DNA of 8,251 bases from Nocardioides sp. (GCA_029264225.1 JARICB010000215.1:1-8251); one strand, 5' to 3'. Numbered from the stretch's first letter, positions 1 through 5,951 are shown. Numbers and translations: made by a program. The notes: generated by a model not told the origin, from the sequence alone.

Positions 1-979
1 GGTAGGCCTTGTGCTCGACCGGGGGGTCGGCGTGCACGACGAGCGAGACGTCGTCGACGTGGATGCCGCGGGCGGCGATGTCGGTCGCGACGAGCGTGGT
101 GGCCTTGCCGGAGTGGAAGGCGTCCATGTTGCGGGTGCGCGCGTTCTGCGACAGGTTTCCGTGCAGCTCGACGGCCGGGACTCCCGACTTGTTGAGCTGA
201 CGGGTCAGCGCCTTGGCGCCGTGCTTGGTGCGGGTGAAGACGACCGTACGGCCGGGGGCGCTGGTGAGGTCGACCAGCACCGGCACCCGCTGCTCCCGCG
301 AGAGGTGCAACACGTGGTGCGACATGGTCGAGATCGGCGACTGCGCCGAGTCGGCCTCGTGGGTGACCGGGTTGGACAGGAAGCGCTTGACGATGACGTC
401 GATCGCCTTGTCGAGGGTCGCGGAGAACAGCAGACGCTGACCCGACTGCGGGGTCTTGTCCATGATCCGACGGACGCCGGGCAGGAAGCCCAGGTCGGCC
501 ATGTGGTCGGCCTCGTCGAGGACGGTGACCTCGACAGCGGAAAGGTCGCAGTGACCCTGGCCCATCAGGTCCTCGAGCCGGCCGGGGCAGGCAAGGACGA
601 TGTCGACGCCCTTCTTCAGGCCGGTGACCTGCGGGCCCTGGCCGACACCGCCGAAGACGACGACGGTCGAGAGACCGGCGGCATCGGCGAGCGGCTTGAG
701 GGCGGTATGCAACTGACCGACGAGCTCCCGGGTCGGAGCCATGATCAGGGCGCGGGGCTTGCGCGGCATGGCCGGCAGCTTCGCGGCGTCGAGGCGGGCG
801 ACCAGCGGAAGCAGGAACGCGTAGGACTTGCCCGAGCCGGTCCGCCCGCGACCGAGGACGTCGCGCCCGGCGAGGCTGTCGGGCAGCGTCGCGGCCTGGA
901 TGGGGGTGGGAGTGGTGATGCCCTGCTGCTCGAGAAGGTTGACGAGCAGGCTGGGGACGCCGAGTTCGGCGAACGACAT
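1..979 (-). CDS. DEAD-box ATP-dependent RNA helicase, C-terminus cut by window edge
   Basis: This is an ATP-driven RNA-unwinding enzyme of superfamily 2, cytoplasmic, of the type involved in ribosome assembly, RNA decay or cold adaptation. The 326 visible residues carry the motifs in order: Q-motif PTPIQ (24-28), motif I GRTGSGKS (45-52), Ia PTREL (82-86), Ib CPGR (131-134), II DEAD (155-158), III SAT (186-188) and V ATDIAARGI (298-306). Motif VI (HRxGR) would fall just beyond position 1, so the gene continues off the left edge with no sign of damage. Two substitutions are mild departures: Ser for the usual Thr at the end of motif I, and Cys for Thr in TPGR. The ATG at 979 is preceded by GAGAG at a usable distance and by a strongly folded leader. 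The specific subfamily (RhlE, DbpA, DeaD) cannot be settled without the C-terminus. Confidence 0.96.
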   Translation of the reverse strand, partial: MSFAELGVPSLLVNLLEQQGITTPTPIQAATLPDSLAGRDVLGRGRTGSGKSYAFLLPLVARLDAAKLPAMPRKPRALIMAPTRELVGQLHTALKPLADAAGLSTVVVFGGVGQGPQVTGLKKGVDIVLACPGRLEDLMGQGHCDLSAVEVTVLDEADHMADLGFLPGVRRIMDKTPQSGQRLLFSATLDKAIDVIVKRFLSNPVTHEADSAQSPISTMSHHVLHLSREQRVPVLVDLTSAPGRTVVFTRTKHGAKALTRQLNKSGVPAVELHGNLSQNARTRNMDAFHSGKATTLVATDIAARGIHVDDVSLVVHADPPVEHKAY

Positions 980-991
980 GGTGAATCTCTC

Positions 992-1075
992 TGTTGGCGT
1001 CTCGCCAACACATCGCGCAGAGCGCGGCGTGGCCTCGATGAGTTCGAGGAAAGCGGAGCCCTTATGAGGTTCCGC
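992..1075 (-). promoter_or_regulatory. Structured 5' leader of the helicase mRNA: four consecutive stem-loops
   Basis: Read in the helicase mRNA direction there are four inverted repeats in 84 bases: GCGGAACC/GGCTCCGC (1075-1053, 7-base loop, one A-C mismatch), CCTCGA/TCGAGG (1049-1033, 5-base loop, perfect), CGCGC/GCGCG (1026-1014, 3-base loop, perfect), and TGTTGGCG/CGCCAACA (1010-992, AGA loop, perfect 8 bp). The last stem ends immediately before the GAGAG ribosome-binding sequence, 12 bases from the ATG. This suggests a folded leader that could control translation or message stability, possibly unwound by the helicase itself. The folding is read by eye. No matching RNA family is known to me, and the function is inferred. 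Confidence 0.55.
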
Positions 1076-1116
1076 TGCGTCCCGGGGCAAGACTGGCCGA
1101 GGCGACTTCTGCATGA

Positions 1117-1122
1117 ACGTTA
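1117..1122 (-). promoter_or_regulatory. Candidate -10 box of the helicase gene
   Basis: TAACGT on the minus strand fits the actinobacterial TAnnnT -10 pattern. Transcription would begin near 1109-1111, giving a leader of about 130 bases that contains all four stem-loops. No convincing -35 hexamer sits 16-18 bases upstream; instead, that position falls in the GACGT boxes. Confidence 0.35.
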
Positions 1123-1139
1123 CTGGTGTGGCGAATGGG

Positions 1140-1174
1140 GACGTGAATTGACGTCGATGTGACGTGGGTGACGT
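1140..1174. promoter_or_regulatory. Four GACGT boxes spaced about one helical turn apart
   Basis: GACGT occurs at 1140-1144, 1150-1154, 1161-1165 and 1170-1174, with start-to-start distances of 10, 11 and 9 bases. The last three are TGACGT, and the third and fourth share GTGACGTGGG. The array lies in the gap between the end of the ethA-like gene and the helicase leader, just upstream of the candidate -10 box. It looks like a phased binding array for an activator or repressor of the helicase gene. The regulator is unknown. Confidence 0.4.
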
Positions 1175-1190
1175 GGGGCGGCTCGGGGGC

Positions 1191-2654
1191 TCAGGAATAG
1201 GCCAGCACGCCGTCGTCCAGGGGGGCGCGGCGCAGGGCCAGCGCGTCGTAGACGTAGTTCTGCTTCAGCGACCACGGCGCCACCGTGCCTTGGCGCGGCA
1301 GGGTGTCGACCACGCGCTGGATGTAGCCGGCATCGAAGTCCATCAGCGGCACCTCAGCGACCGAGTCGTCGCGCACCGGCACCACGCTGCGCGCTCCTGT
1401 ACGTCGCATGTGGGCCAGCAGTCGGCACACGTATTCGGACACCAGGTCGGCCTTGAGGGTCCACGACGCGTTGGTGTAGCCGATCGTGAAGGCGAAGTTG
1501 GGCACCCCGGAGAGCATCATCGCGCGATAGGCCATCGTGGTGGCCGGGTCGAGCACCACCTTGTCGACCGAGATTTCGGCGCCACCGAAGACCTGCACGT
1601 TGAGGCCGGTCGCGGTCACCACGATGTCGGCTTCGAGGTGCTCGCCGGACTCCAACTCCAGTCCGGTCTCGGTGAAGGTGCGGATCCGGTCGGTCACCAC
1701 CGACGCCGAGCCGGACGAGATCGCCTCGAAAAGGTCCCCGTCAGGCACCAGGCACAGTCGCTGGTCCCACGGGTCGTAGGCCGGTTTGAAGTGGGTGTCG
1801 ACGTCATATCCCGGCGGCAGTAACTTCACGTTGGCCTTGCGGATGAAACTGCGCACCATGGCCGGGCGGCGCTGGCTCAACTGGAAGAGCGTGGTGGCGA
1901 CGCCGATGTTCTTCCATCGTGTCACCGAGTAGGAGGCCCGACTGCCCAGCACCTTGCGCGCCATGGCGGCGAACGGGTCCTTGGCGGGCAGCGAGAGGAT
2001 GTAGGTCGGAGACCGTTGCAGCATCGTCACGTGGGCCGCACCCGATTGCGTCATGGCGGGGACCAGGGTCACCGCCGTGGCGCCGGAGCCGATGACCACT
2101 ACTCGCTTGCCTTCGTGGACCAGGCCCATGGGCCACGCCTGTGGGTGCACGATCTGGCCGCGGAACTGCGTCTGCCCCTCGAAGTGGGGGGTGTAACCAT
2201 GGCCGTAGTTGTAGTAGCCACTGCATGCCCAGAGGAAGTCGGCCGTGAACACCCGCTCCTCGCCATCCACCGTCGAGTGCACCGTCCACCGCGAGGTGGG
2301 CGAGTCCCAGTTGGCGCGGATGACGTGGTGGCCGTAGCGGATGTGCTGCTCGACGCCGTATTCCCGCGCGGTCTCGCGGACGCAGTCGAGGATCGAGGCA
2401 CCGTCGGCGAGCGCCTTCTCGCCCCGCCAGGGCTTGAAGCGGTAGCCGAGGGTGTACATGTCGGAGTCGGAGCGCACGCCCGGATAGCGGAACAGGTCCC
2501 AGGTGCCGCCGCTGGCCGCTCGCTGCTCCAGCACCGCGTAGGTCTGAGCTGGCAAATCCTTGGCCAGGTGCGCGGCCGCGCCAATCCCCGACAGGCCCGC
2601 GCCGATGATCAGGACGTCGACGTGCTCACTGGTCGTGCCCGGATCGGTGCTCAC
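1191..2654 (-). CDS. ethA: EthA-like flavin-containing Baeyer-Villiger monooxygenase
   Basis: Type I Baeyer-Villiger monooxygenase: FAD- and NADPH-dependent insertion of oxygen next to a carbonyl, converting ketones to esters. M. tuberculosis EthA also S-oxidises thioamides such as ethionamide. With a GTG start at 2654 the protein has 487 residues, close to EthA (about 489). Visible features are the FAD Rossmann motif GAGLSG (18-23), GGTWDLFRYPG (49-59), the family fingerprint FRGQIVHPQAWP (164-175, pattern FxGxxxHxxxWP), the NADPH Rossmann motif GSGATA (189-194), PWDQRLCLVP (295-304) and ATGLN (348-352). The GTG is chosen because the dinucleotide fold begins right after it, a TACGCT box lies 7 bases upstream, and the only upstream ATG in frame (2732) would overlap the previous gene by 56 bases. 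It is the last gene of the mcr unit, 22 bases after its neighbour. Resemblance to EthA is judged from memory; the natural substrate is unknown. Confidence 0.93.
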   Translation of the reverse strand: MSTDPGTTSEHVDVLIIGAGLSGIGAAAHLAKDLPAQTYAVLEQRAASGGTWDLFRYPGVRSDSDMYTLGYRFKPWRGEKALADGASILDCVRETAREYGVEQHIRYGHHVIRANWDSPTSRWTVHSTVDGEERVFTADFLWACSGYYNYGHGYTPHFEGQTQFRGQIVHPQAWPMGLVHEGKRVVVIGSGATAVTLVPAMTQSGAAHVTMLQRSPTYILSLPAKDPFAAMARKVLGSRASYSVTRWKNIGVATTLFQLSQRRPAMVRSFIRKANVKLLPPGYDVDTHFKPAYDPWDQRLCLVPDGDLFEAISSGSASVVTDRIRTFTETGLELESGEHLEADIVVTATGLNVQVFGGAEISVDKVVLDPATTMAYRAMMLSGVPNFAFTIGYTNASWTLKADLVSEYVCRLLAHMRRTGARSVVPVRDDSVAEVPLMDFDAGYIQRVVDTLPRQGTVAPWSLKQNYVYDALALRRAPLDDGVLAYS

Positions 2655-2661
2655 TGCGTCG

Positions 2662-2667
2662 AGCGTA
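2662..2667 (-). promoter_or_regulatory. Candidate -10 box for leaderless ethA-like transcript
   Basis: TACGCT on the minus strand matches TAnnnT and ends 7 bases before the GTG at 2654, a spacing that would put the first transcribed base at or within a base of the start codon. There is no Shine-Dalgarno sequence before this GTG, which fits leaderless initiation. The gene may also be read from the upstream operon. Confidence 0.35.
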
Positions 2668-2676
2668 GGTGAGTGC

Positions 2677-3111
2677 TCACGTCGAGGGAAGGATGTGCAG
2701 CCACGGACGCGACAGGTCGAAACGTCGCCCACTGATCTCGGTCACGGCGATCTCGACGACGTTGTATTTGTCGGTGCCTACCCACGGACGCAGCGGTACG
2801 TTCTCGGCACGGTGCTCCTCGTCCTCATCGAGCTTGCGGGCGCGACCGCGCACGATCACGCTCCACGCCTGCTCGGCGTCGTAGGCGTCGATCTCGAACG
2901 CGACGTCGTCGTTCATCACTACGCCCAGCAGCTTGCTGCCCTCGGCCGTGCGGAAGAGCAACGTGCGCCTGTCGTCTGCGACATCGACGGCATAGTTGAT
3001 CGGAGTGATGTGGACCTGCTCGGCCAGGTGGAAGGCCAGGCGGCCGAACTCATGTGCGCGCAGGAGCGCCCAGCACTCTTGCGGCCCCAAGGGCGTGGTG
3101 GGTTCTGCCAT
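2677..3111 (-). CDS. Pyridoxamine 5'-phosphate oxidase-like split-barrel protein
   Basis: Small cytoplasmic protein of 144 residues with the sequence pattern of the split beta-barrel flavin/F420-binding superfamily (pyridoxamine 5'-phosphate oxidase-like). Members bind FMN, F420 or haem and may act as small reductases or oxidases. Supporting segments are ECWALL..GRLAF (12-27), PINY (37-40), FRTAEGSKL (53-61, the typical strand and cofactor-phosphate loop), AFEIDAYD followed by WSVIVRGRAR (71-92) and EISGRRF (125-131). It lies between the racemase gene (57-base gap) and the EthA-like gene (22-base gap) on the same strand, so a role as redox partner or accessory oxidoreductase to that pathway is plausible but inferred. 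The ATG at 3111 is supported by the family-like N-terminus and a TAGCGT box 6 bases upstream. A strong Shine-Dalgarno sequence further upstream feeds a different frame (see the 3050-3154 entry). Substrate and cofactor are unknown. Confidence 0.85.
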   Translation of the reverse strand: MAEPTTPLGPQECWALLRAHEFGRLAFHLAEQVHITPINYAVDVADDRRTLLFRTAEGSKLLGVVMNDDVAFEIDAYDAEQAWSVIVRGRARKLDEDEEHRAENVPLRPWVGTDKYNVVEIAVTEISGRRFDLSRPWLHILPST

Positions 3112-3154
3112 GGCGCAACGCTAGTCGCGAGGCACCGAACGCGGCTAGGGCCAT
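3050..3154 (-). CDS. Possible 34-codon upstream ORF with strong Shine-Dalgarno
   Basis: AAGGAGGA (3165-3158), the best ribosome-binding sequence in the window, stands 3 bases before an ATG at 3154 and only 3 bases after the racemase stop codon. Translation from this ATG gives 34 residues (MALAAFGASRLALR...) ending at TGA 3052-3050. The frame differs from the split-barrel gene, and the ORF overlaps that gene's first 62 bases. It could be a regulatory leader peptide that competes with the downstream start, or the mark of a one-base insertion or deletion that separated the original start from the gene. The peptide resembles nothing I recognise, so it is listed as possible only. Confidence 0.25.
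   Translation of the reverse strand: MALAAFGASRLALRHGRTHHALGAARVLGAPART
3118..3123 (-). promoter_or_regulatory. Candidate -10 box for leaderless split-barrel gene
   Basis: TAGCGT on the minus strand is a TAnnnT match separated by exactly 6 bases from the ATG at 3111, so transcription would start on the A of the start codon. No -35 consensus is evident. It would provide an internal promoter within the mcr unit. Confidence 0.35.
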
Positions 3155-3168
3155 TGGTCCTCCTTGGG

Positions 3169-4317
3169 TCAGGCTTGGGTCGCGGCGCCGCTGTCGATCA
3201 AAGCATCGACGTCGGCGACTCCCCAGGCGGCCAGCGCCTCACGCGTGTGCGCACCCGGCCCACCCGGGGCCATGGTGATCGAGGAGACGGTGCGCGAGAA
3301 GCGCGGCGCCGGCGCTGGCTGGGTCATCCCGTCAGACTCCACGAATGTGCCGCGCGCCACCAGGTGCGGGTGCTCGTAGGCCTCCGGCATCGTCACGATC
3401 GGGGCGACACAGGCATCGGTGCCGTCGAAGATCTCGGCCCAATCGGCCTGCGTCTTCTCCAAGAAGCGGGCGGTAAGACCCGCGCGGATCGCCGGGAGGT
3501 TGGCCGGATCGTTGCGATCCGGCAGGTCGATCTCCAGCAGGCGCACCAGCTCGGCGTAGAACTGCGGCTCCAGGGAGCCGACCGAGACGTGCCGGGCGTC
3601 TGCGGTCTCGTAGATGTCGTAGTAGGGGGTGCCGCCGTCGAGCAGGCCACTGACCCGCCGATCACTTGCTACTCCGACCGCGTGCAGCGTGGTCGCCATG
3701 GCATTGAGGTGTGCAGTGCCGTCCACGATCGCCGCGTCGACGACCTGGCCCTTGCCGCTGACCCGCGCCTCGAGCAGCGCGGCAAGCACGCCGATCACCA
3801 GGTAGGTCGAGCCGCCACCGAAGTCGCCCAGCAGGTTGCCCGGGAAGTGCGGGCGGGCCCGGTCCTGGCCGAGACCGTGCAGAGCGCCGGTGATGGCGAT
3901 GTAGTTCATGTCATGGCCGGCGGCCTGGCTCCACGGCCCGTCCTGGCCCCATCCGGTCATTCGGCCGAAGACGAGGCGCGGGTTGCGTGCCCAGCAGTCC
4001 TCCGGACCGAGGCCGAGGCGCTCGATGGCACCGGGACGCATCCCTTCGATCAGCACGTCGGCGCCCTCGATCAGATCGAGCACGGTCGCCACGGCTGCCG
4101 GGTTCTTCAGGTCCATCGCCACGCTGGGCCGGCCGCGGGTGAGCACGTCGTGGTTGCCGCCGCCGAACATCCCGCCGCCGGGTCGCTCGATGCGGATCAC
4201 GTCTGCGCCGAGGTCGGCCAGGATCATGGCGGCATGCGGGCCGGGGCCGATGCCGGCGATCTCGACTATCTTCACACCTGACAGTGGGCCGGTGCCCTGG
4301 CCGAGTTCATAGCTCAT
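3169..4317 (-). CDS. mcr: Alpha-methylacyl-CoA racemase (CaiB/BaiF class III CoA-transferase family)
   Basis: Interconverts (2R)- and (2S)-2-methylacyl-CoA thioesters so that methyl-branched chains, such as sterol side-chain or isoprenoid acids, can enter beta-oxidation, whose dehydrogenase accepts the S form. The 382-residue protein carries the CaiB/BaiF signature PLSGVKIVEIAGIGPGPHAA (11-30), LADLGADVIRIERPGG (33-48), GHDMNYI (134-140), GDFGGG (164-169), VVDAAIVDG (192-200) and LEPQFYAEL (249-257). His135, Asp136, Asp165 and Glu250 align, with a constant offset of nine, with His126, Asp127, Asp156 and Glu241 of M. tuberculosis Mcr as I remember them, so the active site is complete and racemase fits better than CoA transferase. 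It is the first gene of a minus-strand unit with the split-barrel and EthA-like genes, and is divergent from padR. There is no strong Shine-Dalgarno; CATGAT lies 6 bases before the ATG. Confidence 0.93.
   Translation of the reverse strand: MSYELGQGTGPLSGVKIVEIAGIGPGPHAAMILADLGADVIRIERPGGGMFGGGNHDVLTRGRPSVAMDLKNPAAVATVLDLIEGADVLIEGMRPGAIERLGLGPEDCWARNPRLVFGRMTGWGQDGPWSQAAGHDMNYIAITGALHGLGQDRARPHFPGNLLGDFGGGSTYLVIGVLAALLEARVSGKGQVVDAAIVDGTAHLNAMATTLHAVGVASDRRVSGLLDGGTPYYDIYETADARHVSVGSLEPQFYAELVRLLEIDLPDRNDPANLPAIRAGLTARFLEKTQADWAEIFDGTDACVAPIVTMPEAYEHPHLVARGTFVESDGMTQPAPAPRFSRTVSSITMAPGGPGAHTREALAAWGVADVDALIDSGAATQA
3503..3523. repeat. Perfect 9-bp inverted repeat inside the racemase gene
   Basis: GCCGGATCG, loop TTG, CGATCCGGC. 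It covers codons 265-272 of the racemase. There is no T-tract next to it, so it is not an obvious terminator. One such repeat per window could arise by chance in GC-rich DNA. Confidence 0.5.
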
Positions 4318-4327
4318 GCGCCGATCA

Positions 4328-4344
4328 TGACACCACCGCTGTCA
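4328..4344. promoter_or_regulatory. Dyad TGACA-N7-TGTCA, candidate operator in the padR/mcr gap
   Basis: The sequence TGACACCACCGCTGTCA is an inverted repeat with 5-base arms, lying 11 bases upstream of the racemase ATG and overlapping its possible -10 (CATGAT, 4329-4324). PadR proteins commonly bind dyads near their own gene and the divergent gene they control, so this is the best candidate PadR operator here. The sequence differs from the ATGT-N8-ACAT form described for several PadR proteins, so assignment is by position only. Confidence 0.4.
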
Positions 4345-4394
4345 GGGTCGCGAGGGGCTGTCTCACCGCTCGTCGCCGCGACTCGGGTCGCGAG
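4345..4394. repeat. Direct repeats GGGTCGCGAG with an overlapping inverted repeat
   Basis: GGGTCGCGAG occurs at 4345-4354 and again at 4385-4394, exactly 40 bases apart. The second copy overlaps a perfect inverted repeat, CGCGAC-TCGG-GTCGCG (4377-4392). All lie upstream of padR. They may be binding sites of a second regulator or part of PadR autoregulation; repeat unit and position are seen, the role is inferred. Confidence 0.4.
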
Positions 4395-4423
4395 CCGCGT
4401 AGGGGTCGTGCCACCCTCTGGCC

Positions 4424-4954
4424 ATGGCTCTCGAACATGCGCTGCTCGTCGCACTGCGCGAGCAACCCGGCTCCGGCCTGGAGCTCACGCGGCGCTTCGA
4501 GAAGTCGATCGGGTTCTTCTGGCAGGCCACGCACCAGCAGATCTACCGGGTGCTCGCCCGGATGGAGGCCGACGGCTGGCTCACCGCGCAGGCGGTGGCG
4601 CAGAGCGGCAAGCCGGACAAGAAGGTCTACGCCGTCTCACCGACCGGCGCTCGGGTGTTGTCCGACTGGCTGGCCGAGCCGCTGGCGATGGAGTCGTTCC
4701 GCAGCGACCTCGCGGTGAAGCTGCGCGGGGCGTCGTACGGCGAGCGCGCCCTCCTGCTCGCTCGCGTGCGCGACAAGTTGGCCGATCACGAGACCCGGCT
4801 GGCCCATTACCGGGCACTCGAACAGCGCGACTATCCCGAGCCCGACCACCTGACGGGGGCCCCGCTCGACCAGTATCTGGTGCTGCGCGGCGGCATCCGG
4901 CTCGAGGAGTTCTGGATCGGCTGGCTGGGTGAGTACCTCCGCGGCCACGCCTGA
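4424..4954 (+). CDS. PadR-family transcriptional regulator
   Basis: DNA-binding repressor of the PadR family, 176 residues: an N-terminal winged helix (about 4-82) and a C-terminal helical dimerisation/ligand domain (about 88-173) as in the longer PadR subgroup. Recognisable segments are PGSGLELTRRF (15-25), THQQIYRVLARMEADGWL (36-53, recognition helix region) and PDKKVYAVSPTGARVL (64-79, wing). The ATG at 4424 is the first possible start, because an in-frame TAG lies at 4400-4402; there is no Shine-Dalgarno sequence. It is divergent from the racemase unit with a 106-base gap rich in repeats, so it likely represses itself and that unit in response to a substrate or intermediate. Its stop codon is only 7 bases from that of the convergent exporter gene. 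Confidence 0.9.
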   Translation: MALEHALLVALREQPGSGLELTRRFEKSIGFFWQATHQQIYRVLARMEADGWLTAQAVAQSGKPDKKVYAVSPTGARVLSDWLAEPLAMESFRSDLAVKLRGASYGERALLLARVRDKLADHETRLAHYRALEQRDYPEPDHLTGAPLDQYLVLRGGIRLEEFWIGWLGEYLRGHA

Positions 4955-4961
4955 CCTCGGC

Positions 4962-5951
4962 TCAGACGAACAGCACGATCAGGACCAGCGGCACCGACAG
5001 CGCCATCCCGGTAGCGAAGCTGGCGAGCCCGAGCGCGCCCCGCGAGATCGAGGTCAGCTCCCGAAGGCTCAGCCCGAGGCCCAGGCCGAACATGCCGGCG
5101 GCGAGCAGCCCGTTCGCGGCGCGAGAGGCGATCGTCTCGGCCAACTCGGGGACCAGACCGGTGGAGCCGATCAGGCAGGCCACCACGAAGCCGGTGACGA
5201 ACCATGGCACCGCTGGCACCCGCGAGCCCCTGGTTCGGGGGGTGACGATGGCGGCGACCGGCGCCAGCAGCGCGACGCGGCCGAGTTTGACGGCACTGGC
5301 GATGGGGTACGCCGCGGCGCCGATCAGTGACGAAGCGGCGACCACCTGCGCCACCTCGTGGATGCTGGCGCCGGCCCAGACCGCCACCTGATCCGGGTTC
5401 AGGCCCAGCGAGGAGCCGGCCCACGGCACGAAGATCATCGTGGCGGTGCCGAACAGGGTGACCAGGGCGACCGCGGTTCCGACGTGCCTGTTGGTGGCTC
5501 CGATGGCCTCCTGCACCCCGGCGATGGCAGCGGCCCCACAGATGGAGAACCCGGCCGCGATCAGGGTCACCAGGTCGTCCGCCAGTCCCATCCGTCGACC
5601 CAGCCACCGGGTGGCGGTGAAGGTCACGGTGACCGTGGAGCCGATGACGACCACGGCAGGCAGACCGATGGCGGCCACGGCCGAGAGCGAGAGCTGGAAA
5701 CCCAGCAGGACGATGCCGAGCTTGAGCATCAACTTGGCCGGGGCGGCCCACTCGGTCAGCAGTCGGTGACCGGGGATCAGGTTGGCGACGACCACGCCCA
5801 CCGCGAGTCCCCACATCAGCGCACTGACGAACGGGACCACCGCGCCGAGCAGCAACGCCAGCACCGCCGCCAGCGCCGGACCGATCAGCGCTCGCAACGT
5901 GGTCGCGTTGCGAGCGTCTGCACGGCTGAGCAGGGTAGGGATGACTGGCAT
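4962..5951 (-). CDS. YeiH/UPF0324-family putative sulfate exporter
   Basis: Polytopic inner-membrane protein of 329 residues (the family is usually 330-350) with about ten hydrophobic segments, for example 21-45, 46-60, 97-113, 154-177, 204-222, 248-264 and 307-328. Family hallmarks are KLGIVLLGFQLSL (77-89), GFSICGAAAI (134-143), WAGASIHEVAQVVAA (192-206, with His198, Glu199 and Gln202) and VKLGRVALL (221-229). The family is named putative sulfate exporter, but transport has little direct proof, so the substrate is uncertain. The ATG at 5951 is chosen because longer versions would run into lysR. GGAGG ends one base before it, closer than normal. An 11-bp perfect hairpin spans codons 12-21. 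The divergent LysR gene, 70 bases away, is the probable regulator, an arrangement resembling yeiH/yeiE of E. coli. Confidence 0.9.
   Translation of the reverse strand: MPVIPTLLSRADARNATTLRALIGPALAAVLALLLGAVVPFVSALMWGLAVGVVVANLIPGHRLLTEWAAPAKLMLKLGIVLLGFQLSLSAVAAIGLPAVVVIGSTVTVTFTATRWLGRRMGLADDLVTLIAAGFSICGAAAIAGVQEAIGATNRHVGTAVALVTLFGTATMIFVPWAGSSLGLNPDQVAVWAGASIHEVAQVVAASSLIGAAAYPIASAVKLGRVALLAPVAAIVTPRTRGSRVPAVPWFVTGFVVACLIGSTGLVPELAETIASRAANGLLAAGMFGLGLGLSLRELTSISRGALGLASFATGMALSVPLVLIVLFV
5889..5916. repeat. Perfect 11-bp inverted repeat at the start of the exporter gene
   Basis: CGCTCGCAACG, six-base loop TGGTCG, CGTTGCGAGCG. It lies at bases 36-63 of the exporter coding sequence and would form a very stable RNA hairpin in its message, or serve as an intragenic protein-binding dyad. 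No T-tract follows it, so it is not a typical terminator. It is the longest perfect stem I found in the window. Confidence 0.6.

Noticed and set aside
11..1162. Long plus-strand ORF opposite the helicase
   Set aside because: Its product is a run of charged and Gly/Arg/Asp-rich sequence with no domain pattern, whereas the minus strand carries all DEAD-box motifs. It is a GC-rich shadow frame.
1175..1195. GAGCC repeats just after the ethA-like stop as a terminator
   Set aside because: The GAGCC copies are direct, not inverted, so no stem forms and there is no T-tract.
2655..2732. Upstream extension of the EthA-like protein to the ATG at 2732
   Set aside because: The added 26 residues are not family-like, overlap the preceding gene and lack a ribosome-binding sequence.
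2560..4281. Plus-strand ORF of 573 codons opposite the split-barrel and racemase genes
   Set aside because: It spans two real genes and the gap between them, has low-complexity composition, and its length reflects the scarcity of stops in GC-rich DNA.
4951..4965. Possible bidirectional terminator between the padR and exporter stops (CTGA...TCAG)
   Set aside because: Only a 4-bp stem with no T-tract; too weak to call. No convincing intrinsic terminator was found in the window.
4831..5814. Minus-strand ORF of 327 codons overlapping padR and the exporter
   Set aside because: Its Arg/Gly-rich product lacks hydrophobic segments, while the overlapping minus frame encodes a membrane protein with the UPF0324 motifs.
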